Positions 7,488 to 14,436 of a stretch of DNA of 21,791 bases are shown here, piece after piece (within the stretch, counting starts at the first letter, position 1; every line of letters begins with the position of its first letter). Made by a program: the position numbers and the translations under genes. The DNA comes from Brooklawnia sp937867175 (GTDB lineage Bacteria > Actinomycetota > Actinomycetes > Propionibacteriales > Propionibacteriaceae), in the NCBI GenBank assembly GCA_036821905.1, contig DAISIR010000030.1, positions 1-21,791 on the forward strand, read 5' to 3'. The notes below the pieces were generated by a model that was not told the DNA's origin, made no database searches, and saw nothing but the letters and a program-made list of their open reading frames with translations.

Positions 7488-7766
7488 TTATGCCACCCGT
7501 GACGCCAAGGCGTCGAGTTCGGCTCGGATCTTCGCGATGAGCCCCTTGGCCGACGTGTCGGTCTCGGCGATCTGGGCGAGCAGCAGGTCGCGCGCCAGAG
7601 TCGAGAGCGGGATGCCGCGCTGCCGGGTCGGCGATCAGCGTCCGCAAGAGGCCGGTTCCGGTTGCGCCTTGTGGTCTTCGGGTTCCAGTCGCAGCGTCAT
7701 CGCCTTGGCATCGATGCCGCGGCTTCGGTGCATGCGGTTCCGCGGCTTCGGTGCATGCAGTGTCAT
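7488..7766 (-). pseudogene. Broken ribbon-helix-helix antitoxin-like gene coupled to fic-2
   Basis: The ATG at 7766 overlaps the fic-2 stop (ATGA, 7763-7766), so the gene was translationally coupled. In that frame the strand-like start IDAKAMTLRLEPEDH (ATG codon at 7700) fits an RHH/Arc-type antitoxin. After this the frame hits TGA at 7635-7637. Downstream it resumes as GIPLSTLARDLLLAQIAETD and runs to TAA at 7488-7490. The missing central helix seems to be in another frame (GLLRTLIADPA, about 7656-7620), which suggests two compensating small indels. A perfect 19-bp direct repeat at 7717-7758 lies within the 5' part. As it stands only a 43-aa product would be made. Confidence 0.6.
7717..7758. 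repeat. 23-bp tandem duplication inside the broken antitoxin gene
   Basis: CCGCGGCTTCGGTGCATGC occurs perfectly at 7717-7735 and 7740-7758, offset by 23 bp. The offset is not a multiple of three, so gain or loss of one copy shifts the frame of the overlapping coding sequence. Confidence 0.9.
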
Positions 7767-9106
7767 TGCGTCGAACTGAGCCTTTGGCGTAGGTGCGGTG
7801 CCGGACTCCACACGAACTGACGTCCCCGCTTTCCGCGCAGCAGATAGCCGCCGGCCTCAAGATCGGCCAGATCGTTGCGGGCCGTTTGGTCGGTGACCGC
7901 GTGACTCGTCGCGTGCGAGATGGCAGAGTACTCGAATCCTGGATTGCGAAGCGCATGATCGAGCAGGGCGATCTGCCGATGATTGAACTCGCCTGGCTGC
8001 GAGCGCAACCGTCGCTGTACGTCCTGCAGTTCCATCATCTTCCGCTCCAGATGGGACATGAGATCATTGATGGCCCGCCGGATCACTGCGAGGTGGTAGA
8101 GGAAGAAATAGGTCAGGTCGCCGTCGTCGGTCTCAGTCAGTTGAAAGGACCGACTGTACTGAGCCGGCGCCTGACGAAGGATCCGGGAAACCGTCAAGAA
8201 CTCTGCCAGCCAGAACCCTTCGCGCAGCATCGACCAGTAGAACAGCGCCCGCGCCGTTCGCCCGTTGCCATCGGCGAAGTAGTGGTCGTACCCGACCATG
8301 AAGTGAATGGCGATAGCTCGCAGGACCGGCGGCAGATACGTACCTTGGTCGGCACCATTGGCGAATTCGCACAGCCGCTCCAGGCGCGCCACCAGACTCG
8401 ACGCCTGCGGCGGCATGTGAACCACTTGCCCGTCTCTCACATCAACTACCGCGACTCGACGATCCTCGCCGCCCTGCAACTGACCAGCGACGCCCTGATC
8501 GTCCAAGGTTGCGTCGGTGACAATGACGTGGATGTCTTTGACCATCGCTGGGGTGAGCGGATCGTGGACATGCTCCCTGATGTACTGCATGGCCCGGTAG
8601 TTGTTCACGATCATGCGCTCGCTGTTGTCTCGCGGCTCTCGACCCGAACGCAGCAACTGCTTGCCTTCGACCCGAGTCGTTACCGCCCCTTCCAACTGGC
8701 TTGAGGTGATTGCTTCCTCCATCAGGCTGCTGATCACATAGCGATCCCGCAGGTCGGGGTCAGTGACCAAGTCGCTGACGACGATCTGACCGCTGGCGAA
8801 ACGGGTGATCTCGTCATTGAGTTTGAGCACCTCGTCTGGGAGTCCGAACCAGAAGGGCTTGCCCTGGGCGTCCACCAGAAGAGGAATCACGCGCGCAGTT
8901 TGGCCGCGCGCAGTCTTGATACGCAGCCACCACTCCTCCGACGTGAGCCCAGCCGGCGCGGGTTTGCGTCGCAGCGTGTCCCAGTGTGGGTACCCCGAGG
9001 TGTCGAACGAAGTGGTCATCACCTGCATGAACCGCTCCGGGTCACGCATCAGCTGCTGGAGCAGATCGTGGGCGTCCGGGGGTTCGGCAGGCAGTCGCAT
9101 GTCCAT
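7763..9106 (-). CDS. Fic family protein with C-terminal winged helix (fic-2)
   Basis: 447 aa. The Fic loop is HYFADGNGRTAR (His275, Asp279, Asn281, Arg283, Arg286). It is complete apart from Tyr in place of the usual Pro after the His. The inhibitory helix carries SSQLEG (Ser135 to Glu139-Gly140), so this is also a class II, self-inhibited protein. An N-terminal 110-residue extension precedes the Fic core. The C-terminal part (about 370-440: FNHRQIALLDHAL, TDQTARNDLADLEAGGYL) has the form of a winged helix-turn-helix, so the protein may bind DNA and control its own promoter. The start is ATG at 9106, with a second ATG at 9100 possible. Its stop overlaps the start of a small antitoxin-like gene. 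It shares only motifs and the common fold with fic-1, so the two are not recent duplicates. Confidence 0.9.
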   Translation of the reverse strand: MDMRLPAEPPDAHDLLQQLMRDPERFMQVMTTSFDTSGYPHWDTLRRKPAPAGLTSEEWWLRIKTARGQTARVIPLLVDAQGKPFWFGLPDEVLKLNDEITRFASGQIVVSDLVTDPDLRDRYVISSLMEEAITSSQLEGAVTTRVEGKQLLRSGREPRDNSERMIVNNYRAMQYIREHVHDPLTPAMVKDIHVIVTDATLDDQGVAGQLQGGEDRRVAVVDVRDGQVVHMPPQASSLVARLERLCEFANGADQGTYLPPVLRAIAIHFMVGYDHYFADGNGRTARALFYWSMLREGFWLAEFLTVSRILRQAPAQYSRSFQLTETDDGDLTYFFLYHLAVIRRAINDLMSHLERKMMELQDVQRRLRSQPGEFNHRQIALLDHALRNPGFEYSAISHATSHAVTDQTARNDLADLEAGGYLLRGKRGRQFVWSPAPHLRQRLSSTQ

Positions 9107-9521
9107 CCAAACGTGAGTGGGCTTTGTGCTAGTTTACTCAACTCCAAACGAACTCCAAATCGTGAGCTTCTTTGGACTTCGCACAATACAGCTTGTCAAC
9201 AGTCTGTTCTGAAGCGAACCAGGGGGGACGCTCGCCCCGCCCCTTGGCCTTTGGGGCGACGCCGACACCACCGAACGGCGGCATTGGTGGACACCCCCCT
9301 GTTCTTCGGTCACGGATCGCTCTGATTCGAGATGCTTGCCGCGCGCCGAGCGCCATGGAGGCGGCGATGTTGCCACGCAGGTTGGGGCCCGACGCCAGCT
9401 GAACGCCGGCTCATCGCGTCTAAGAACTGCCGTCCGCAGCCCCTGTGACGACCCACGACTCTCCCCCTAGCCAACGTGCAGCGCTAACCTCATGCCAAGC
9501 CATCGAACCTTGGGAGGACCT
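9107..9521. other. Divergent intergenic region between fic-2 and the protease gene
   Basis: No gene. It holds the fic-2 upstream repeats (9140-9159) and a strongly foldable GC-rich block (9220-9301). The ribosome site of the protease gene (GGGAGG, 9512-9517) lies at its right end. Confidence 0.6.
9140..9159. promoter_or_regulatory. Candidate operator upstream of fic-2
   Basis: AACTCCAAA occurs twice (9140-9148, 9151-9159), 11 bp apart, about one helical turn. The repeats lie 34-53 nt upstream of the fic-2 start, where a promoter is expected. TTTGGA at 9171-9176 adds an inverted half-site. The winged helix of fic-2 is a plausible binder, but this is inference. Confidence 0.4.
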
Positions 9522-11084
9522 GTGAATTCGGTCAGAGTCGCGCGTCAAACGAGTGGTTTCCGGCGGATCGCCACGTGTGCGATCGCCGGTCTGCTGGCGG
9601 TCGGGCTGGCCGCCTGCGGAGGTGGCGGCGGCGCCGGCAGCGGCAGCGGCGCGTCCGCGTCCATCGACCAGAGCTCAGCGGTGACCCTCGACAACGCGGA
9701 AACCGCGACCGTCAAGATTCAGGCGCTCGGCTCACTGGTCGACCCCGTCGAAGGCGCCCTGGAGGGTGGCTGGTGGGGCACCGGGCTGATCGTCAACTCC
9801 GACGGGCTCGTGGTGACCAACAACCACGTCGTCGTCGGTGCGGCCACCCTGAAAGCCACCGTCGGCGGCAAAAGCTACGACGCCCGCATCCTCGGCACCT
9901 CCGAATGCCTCGACCTGGCCGTGATCAAACTCGACGGCAAGAACTTCCCGCACTTCGACTGGTACACCGGCGACATCAAAGCCGCCCTCGAAGTCTGGGC
10001 GCTCGGATACCCGAACGTCGGCGACCGCGAGTTCGCCATCACCAAAGGCATCGTCTCGAAAGCCGACACGGCAACCGACACCCAGTGGGCTTCGGTGAAC
10101 CACGCCATCGAACATGACGCGCGCATCCGCGGCGGCAACTCCGGCGGACCGCTGGTGGCCGCCAACGGGCAAGTCGTCGGCGTCAACTACGCCGGCGACG
10201 ACATCAACGACCTGAACCTCGCCATCCACCGCGACGAGGTGCAAGCCGTCTACGACGACCTGGCCGCCGGCAAGGGCGTCCTCAGCCTCGGCGTCAACGC
10301 CACCGCGTTCGTGGGTCAGGGCGGATCAGGCGTCTTCGTCCGGGGTGTCGCGTCCGGCTCGACTGCCGACAAAGCGGGACTGGAACCAGGCGACATCATC
10401 ACCCGGATGGAAGGCGTCACCCTCGCCACCGACGGCACCCTCGCCGACTACTGCTCGATCCTGCGGACGCACGGCACCGACGCCACCCTGTCGGTCGACG
10501 TGTACCGGCCATCCGAAGGGGCCACCTACGAAGGACAGTTCAACGGACGCACCCTCACCACCAGCTCGGTGCCAGCCGCGCCGAGCAGCCAACCATCCGC
10601 AACCCCGGCAGGCAACCTGGTCGTCATCAAGGACGACGCCGGAGTCGTGTCGGTGCAGGTGCCAGCCACCTGGACGTCGGTGGACGGCGCGAGCTTCACC
10701 GACGACCTCGGCAACAAGGTCAACGACGTGCGGGCGAGCACCAACCTGGAGACGTTCATGAATGGGTGGACCGTCTCGGGGGTGATCGTGTCGGCTTCGG
10801 TCGACGCGCTGGGTGACTACACCCCCAACAGCCTGCTCGACATCCTGGCCCAGACCCCGGCCAGCGGCTGCACGCAGAACGGGACACGGCAGCCCTTCAG
10901 CGACTCGGTCTACGACGGGGTCTTCGAATACTGGTCGGCCTGCGGCGGCCTGAAGACCGAATACTTCATCGTCGCGGCCACCGCGAAGGACGGTAGCCAC
11001 CTGATCTGGCTGCAGATCCAACTGGCCGAAGGGGACGACTGGGCGCTCGACCCGATCGTCAACTCGTTCATCGCGATCTACTGA
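9522..11084 (+). CDS. HtrA-like trypsin-family serine protease lipoprotein with PDZ domain
   Basis: 520 aa from GTG 9522, chosen because GGGAGG lies 4 nt upstream; an ATG at 9492 in frame lacks a site. The N terminus has basic residues, a hydrophobic stretch and the lipobox LAAC (Cys32), then a Gly/Ser-rich linker, so the protein is a lipid-anchored extracytoplasmic enzyme. The catalytic triad is intact: His102 (VTNNHVV), Asp131 (CLDLAVIKL) and Ser207 (RGGNSGGPL). A PDZ domain follows at about 255-340, including AGLEPGDIITRMEG. Residues from about 365 to the end form a further domain (VQVPATW..., WSACGGLKTEYF) that I cannot name; it has two Cys that could form a disulfide. Such proteases handle envelope protein quality control. 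It is monocistronic, with a hairpin right after the stop. Confidence 0.92.
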   Translation: MNSVRVARQTSGFRRIATCAIAGLLAVGLAACGGGGGAGSGSGASASIDQSSAVTLDNAETATVKIQALGSLVDPVEGALEGGWWGTGLIVNSDGLVVTNNHVVVGAATLKATVGGKSYDARILGTSECLDLAVIKLDGKNFPHFDWYTGDIKAALEVWALGYPNVGDREFAITKGIVSKADTATDTQWASVNHAIEHDARIRGGNSGGPLVAANGQVVGVNYAGDDINDLNLAIHRDEVQAVYDDLAAGKGVLSLGVNATAFVGQGGSGVFVRGVASGSTADKAGLEPGDIITRMEGVTLATDGTLADYCSILRTHGTDATLSVDVYRPSEGATYEGQFNGRTLTTSSVPAAPSSQPSATPAGNLVVIKDDAGVVSVQVPATWTSVDGASFTDDLGNKVNDVRASTNLETFMNGWTVSGVIVSASVDALGDYTPNSLLDILAQTPASGCTQNGTRQPFSDSVYDGVFEYWSACGGLKTEYFIVAATAKDGSHLIWLQIQLAEGDDWALDPIVNSFIAIY

Positions 11085-11113
11085 CGGGTGGGCGCCACAC
11101 GATCGTCCGCCCG
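11085..11113 (+). terminator. Hairpin after the protease gene
   Basis: CGGGTGGGCG (11085-11094) pairs with CGTCCGCCCG (11104-11113): a 10-bp stem with two G-U pairs and a 9-nt loop, starting on the base after the stop codon. There is no U-tract, as is usual for high-GC actinobacterial terminators. Confidence 0.5.
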
Positions 11114-11171
11114 ATGGGACGGTCACTAGACTGCGGGGGCACACACCCCTACCCATCGCAGGAGAAGACGA

Positions 11172-12122
11172 ATGAAGGTCCTTATCACCGGCGGAGCCGG
11201 ATTCATCGGCGCCAACCTCAGCCGGGCGCTGACGCGGTCGTCCGCGATCGACGAAGTGCGGGTGCTGGACGACCTGAGCACCGGGACCCGGGCCAACCTC
11301 GACGGCGTCGACGGCGTCGAGGTGCGGTTCACCGAAGGTTCGGTGCTCGACTACGAGTTGCTGCGGAAAGTCTCCGACGGGGTCGACTCGATCGTGCACC
11401 TCGCCGCAATCGCCAGCGTCCCACTGTCGGTCGCCAACCCCCGCGCCACCCACGACGCCGGCGCCACCGGCACCCTCAACGTCTTCGAAGCGGCACGCGA
11501 GCTGGGCGTCCCCCACGTCGTCGTCGCCTCGTCGAGCGCGGTCTACGGATCGAACCCCAAACTGCCCATCAGCGAGGACGACTGGACGCGCCCCCTCAGC
11601 CCCTACGCGGTCTCGAAGATGGCGACCGAAGGATACGCGCTGGCCTACCAGGCGTCCTACGGGATGAAAACTCTCGCGTTCAGGTTCTTCAACGTCTACG
11701 GGCCCCTGCAGCCCGCCGAACATGCGTATGCGGCCGTGATCCCCAAGTTCATCGACGCCGCGTTGACCGGACGACCACTCACCATCTACGGCGACGGGAC
11801 GCAGTCGCGCGACTTCACGTTCGTGACCGACATCTGCCAGGTCATCGTCGAGGCGGTGGTTGGGCAGGTGTCGCGGCCGGAGCCGATCAACCTCGCGTAC
11901 AACACGAACACGACGCTGCTGGAGCTCATCGCCGAACTGGAGTCGGTGCTCGGACGGTCTTTGGAGCGGGTGCACGAGGCGCCCCGGGCGGGGGACGTGA
12001 AGACCTCGCAGGCGGACGCGTCCCGGGTGCAGGCGCTGTTCCCGGGCGTGCGTCCGGTGGAGCTGCGGACCGGACTGGAAGCGACCGTGGACTGGTACCG
12101 GGGGCATCTGGGGTCTCGGTGA
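11172..12122 (+). CDS. NAD-dependent NDP-sugar epimerase/dehydratase (GalE-like)
   Basis: 316 aa extended short-chain dehydrogenase acting on a nucleotide sugar in the cytosol. The N-terminal Rossmann motif is GGAGFIG (7-13). The active site has VVVASSSAVYG (Ser121/Ser122) and YAVSK (Tyr145, Lys149). Further family features are VHLAA (75-79), RFFNVYGP and a GDGTQSRDFTFV segment for sugar-nucleotide binding. Length and motifs fit UDP-glucose 4-epimerase and related C4/C5 epimerases; the exact sugar cannot be read. The start ATG follows AGGAGAAG. It is about 7.6 kb from the exopolysaccharide genes and not in an operon with them, but it could feed precursors to that pathway. Confidence 0.9.
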   Translation: MKVLITGGAGFIGANLSRALTRSSAIDEVRVLDDLSTGTRANLDGVDGVEVRFTEGSVLDYELLRKVSDGVDSIVHLAAIASVPLSVANPRATHDAGATGTLNVFEAARELGVPHVVVASSSAVYGSNPKLPISEDDWTRPLSPYAVSKMATEGYALAYQASYGMKTLAFRFFNVYGPLQPAEHAYAAVIPKFIDAALTGRPLTIYGDGTQSRDFTFVTDICQVIVEAVVGQVSRPEPINLAYNTNTTLLELIAELESVLGRSLERVHEAPRAGDVKTSQADASRVQALFPGVRPVELRTGLEATVDWYRGHLGSR

Positions 12123-12158
12123 TGCTTGGGGACGCCTGCTGAGGAGCCTCGGGTGGCG

Positions 12159-12218
12159 GTCTGGGCGCGGCGGGTCTGGGCGCGGCGGGTCTGGGCGCGG
12201 CGGGTCTGGGCGCGGCGG
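12159..12218. repeat. 15-bp tandem repeat, four perfect copies
   Basis: GTCTGGGCGCGGCGG is repeated four times without a mismatch (12159-12218), just after the epimerase gene and upstream of the HNH gene. The length (15 bp) and purity suggest a variable-number tandem repeat. Confidence 0.95.
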
Positions 12219-12336
12219 GGCAGTTGACCATTCAGCCACCGCAGATTCGATGCGAAAATTTCTTCGATTCGGCAGCGGGATTCGCGTGCTTGTTCTATTG
12301 TCTACGTATCACCCCCGATGCAGTGTGGAGACCCCG

Positions 12337-13695
12337 ATGCCGCACCTTGACAGTCCTCCCCGCCGAACCACGGCCGCCGTGGTTTCGGCCATGACCGCGC
12401 TCTTGGATGGCGTCGATCACGGGCAGCGTGCTGGGTTGGGGCATCAGGCGCGGCTCGACCTGGTCGCCGCGGCCCGCACGTTCGCGACCCGGGTGGACGC
12501 GCTGCTCAGCGTGCTGGTGGCCGAGGCCGACGAGACCGGTTCGTCCCTTGCGGTGAAAGGCACCCCACTGTCGACGTGGCTGGCACTGTCGGGGCAGACG
12601 TCGACGAAAGAGGCAAATGCGGCGGTCTTCTCCGGTCGCGACCTCACTGCGCAGCCCCAGGTTCGGGACGCGGCGTTGGCCGGCACCATCGGGGTGCGGC
12701 AGGCCCGCAGCATCCACAAGGTGCTCGGCGAGTTGCCGACCGACCTGAGCGACGGGCAACGCCAGCAGGCGGAACGGTTGCTGCTGGAACGAGCCGCCAC
12801 CAACCCCGCCGACAAGCTGGCCGCCATGCGGGAACAGGTGCTCGCGCAGGTGGCACCCGAGCACCCCGAGATCTCGCGCGAATCCGAGCTGGCGCGGTTG
12901 GACGCGCAACGCAAGCGGGCGCTGACCACCCGGTCATTGACGTTCACCCGTGACGGTCGCGGGTCGACGTTGTTCTCCGGCAGCCTGCCGTCTGTCGAGG
13001 CCGCGAGGTTCGTGAAGATCATCGACGCCTACGCCGAGTCCGACCGGCGGCGCGGCCGCGACGAGGACGACCGACTGGCACCGACCCGGACGCCTGAGCA
13101 GCGAAGGGCCGACGCTCTGGTCGCAATGCTCGACGATCATCAGGGTGTCCGGCAGGCTCCCGCCGTCGCGGGTGACCGACCCCGGGTCGTGGTGGTGATG
13201 CAGGAGTCCGATTTGCGCCAGCGCGCTGAAGCCGTCGGTAGGCTCGACACCGGGGAGCCCATCAGCGCCCGCGATCTGCGCAGATTGTGCTGCGATGCCG
13301 AACTGGTGCCAGCGGTGCTGGGCAGCCGGTCAGAGGTGCTCGACATCGGGCGGGCCCAGCGGCTGGTGACGCCGGCGATCCGGCGGGCGTTGTCGTTGCG
13401 GGACGGCGGCTGTGCCTTCACCGATTGCCGTAAGCCGGACGCCCATTGCGAGGCCCACCACATCAGACCTTGGTGGGACGGCGGTGCGACCGCCTTGGAC
13501 AACCTCGTGCTGCTCTGCCCGCACCACCACAGCCTGGTCGAACCTCCGCGAATGTGGTCCGGGCCACCACCAGACCGCTGGCAGGTTCGACTCGACCGAA
13601 ACGGCCTGCCGGAGTTCATTCCCCCGGAAAGGGTCGACCCCAGCCAGTCCCCAAGACCAGGAAACCGGCCGCTGGCCCTGCCCGGGGCCAGCTGA
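12337..13695 (+). CDS. DUF222/13E12-type HNH endonuclease
   Basis: 452 aa from the ATG at 12337, preceded by GGAG 6 nt upstream. A longer in-frame start at 12250 adds 29 residues of non-family sequence. The long helical N-terminal part (about 1-330: ALLDGVDHGQRAGLGHQARLDLVAAARTFATRVDALL onward) is typical of the actinobacterial DUF222 family. The C-terminal HNH nuclease is CAFTDCRKP, CEAHHIRPWWDGGATALDNLVLLCPHHHSLVE, with paired Cys, the His-His, Asn and final His residues all present. These genes are multicopy in many actinobacteria, and their role (mobile or DNA-repair-like nuclease) is unsettled. The last codons (RPLALPGAS-stop) lie in the first unit of the adjacent hairpin repeat array, so the C terminus has been shaped by that repeat. 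Confidence 0.9.
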   Translation: MPHLDSPPRRTTAAVVSAMTALLDGVDHGQRAGLGHQARLDLVAAARTFATRVDALLSVLVAEADETGSSLAVKGTPLSTWLALSGQTSTKEANAAVFSGRDLTAQPQVRDAALAGTIGVRQARSIHKVLGELPTDLSDGQRQQAERLLLERAATNPADKLAAMREQVLAQVAPEHPEISRESELARLDAQRKRALTTRSLTFTRDGRGSTLFSGSLPSVEAARFVKIIDAYAESDRRRGRDEDDRLAPTRTPEQRRADALVAMLDDHQGVRQAPAVAGDRPRVVVVMQESDLRQRAEAVGRLDTGEPISARDLRRLCCDAELVPAVLGSRSEVLDIGRAQRLVTPAIRRALSLRDGGCAFTDCRKPDAHCEAHHIRPWWDGGATALDNLVLLCPHHHSLVEPPRMWSGPPPDRWQVRLDRNGLPEFIPPERVDPSQSPRPGNRPLALPGAS

Positions 13696-14012
13696 CCGGG
13701 GGGCACACTGGCCCTGCCCGGGGCCAGCTGACCGGGGGGCACACTGGCCCTGCCCGGGGCCAGCTGACCGGAGGGGGTGCACTGGCCCTGCCCAGGGCCA
13801 GCTGACCGGAGGGGGNNNNNNNNNNNNNNNNNNNNNNNNNNNNNNNNNNNNNNNNNNNNNNNNNNNNNNNNNNNNNNNNNNNNNNNNNNNNNNNNNNNNN
13901 NNNNNNNNNNNNNNNCAGCTGACCGGAGGGGGTGCACTGGCCCTGCCCAGGGCCAGCTGACCGGAGGGGGCACGCCGGCCCTGCCCGGGGCCAGCTGACC
14001 GGGGGGGCACAC
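13672..14012. repeat. Hairpin-forming 36/38-bp tandem array interrupted by an assembly gap
   Basis: Each unit has a 20-nt palindrome, CTGGCCCTGCCCGGGGCCAG, with a 7-bp stem and 6-nt loop, followed by CTGACCGGRGGG and a short linker. Palindromes lie at 13672, 13708, 13744 and 13782, then after the gap at 13937 and 13975. The period is 36 bp for the first copies and 38 bp later. Loop variants (TGCCCG/TGCCCA) keep the stem; the copy at 13975 has one stem mismatch. It overlaps the 3' end of the HNH gene. The true copy number is unknown because of the N run. Confidence 0.95.
13816..13915. other. Assembly gap (100 N)
   Basis: Exactly 100 N inside the 36/38-bp array, a typical placeholder for a gap of unknown size. 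Repeat sequence continues on both sides. Confidence 0.99.
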
Positions 14013-14040
14013 GACCCGGTTGACCGATCACCGGGCGAGG

Positions 14041-14068
14041 CGAGAGCGGCGCGGCGAGAGCGGCGCGG
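14041..14068. repeat. 14-bp direct repeat, two copies
   Basis: CGAGAGCGGCGCGG at 14041-14054 and again at 14055-14068, in the non-coding stretch between the hairpin array and the MFS gene. Confidence 0.85.
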
Positions 14069-14268
14069 CGAGGCACACCGTTGCCCGCCGCCCTCAGGCG
14101 GCTGTCGGCCTTGCCGTCCAACCACTTCCTGGGCCGAGGCTCGGACGGACACCCCGGGACCACTGCTCAGACCCGGTTTCGCAGCCACGGCCGTGGGCAA
14201 ACAGTCCCCGGGGGCCATCCGACCCTCAGACCGGGAACCGGAGCCCACCCACCGGGCTCAGAGCCTGC

Positions 14269-14405
14269 ACGAACAGTCCCCACGGACCATCCAGACCCAC
14301 CGACCGACCCCTGGACGTACACGAACAGTCCCCACGGACCATCCAGACCCACCAACCCGCCCCAAAGCGTGCACGAACAGCCCCCACGGACCATCCAGAC
14401 CCACC
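14269..14405. repeat. 52-bp-period repeat array, three copies
   Basis: A 33-bp element beginning ACGAACAG and ending CAGACCCACC occurs at 14269-14301, 14321-14353 and 14373-14405. One T/C change is seen in the third copy. The elements are separated by 19-bp less-conserved linkers. It lies in the non-coding stretch downstream of the MFS gene. Confidence 0.92.
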
Positions 14406-14417
14406 AACCGGCGTCCG

Positions 14418-14436
14418 GAGGCCACCCGCCGGGCTC
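14418..14436 (-). terminator. Weak hairpin at the 3' end of the MFS gene
   Basis: GAGGCC (14418-14423) and GGGCTC (14431-14436) form an imperfect stem with a 7-nt loop, overlapping the MFS stop. A perfect version (GAGCCC/GGGCTC) occurs at 14241-14259. Either could end transcription from the MFS side. Confidence 0.3.

Noticed and set aside
7793..8704. 303-aa plus-strand open frame opposite fic-2
   Set aside because: Complementary to a Fic gene with all catalytic motifs; no domain and no ribosome site.
10326..12239. 637-aa minus-strand open frame opposite the protease and epimerase genes
   Set aside because: Arg/Pro/Asp/Gly-rich composition and full overlap with two well-supported genes: a GC-bias shadow. 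Its N-terminal repeats come from the 15-bp tandem array.
14269..14405. CRISPR array (33-bp repeats with 19-bp spacers)
   Set aside because: The linkers are too short for spacers, only three units exist and no cas gene is present; a tandem repeat explains it.
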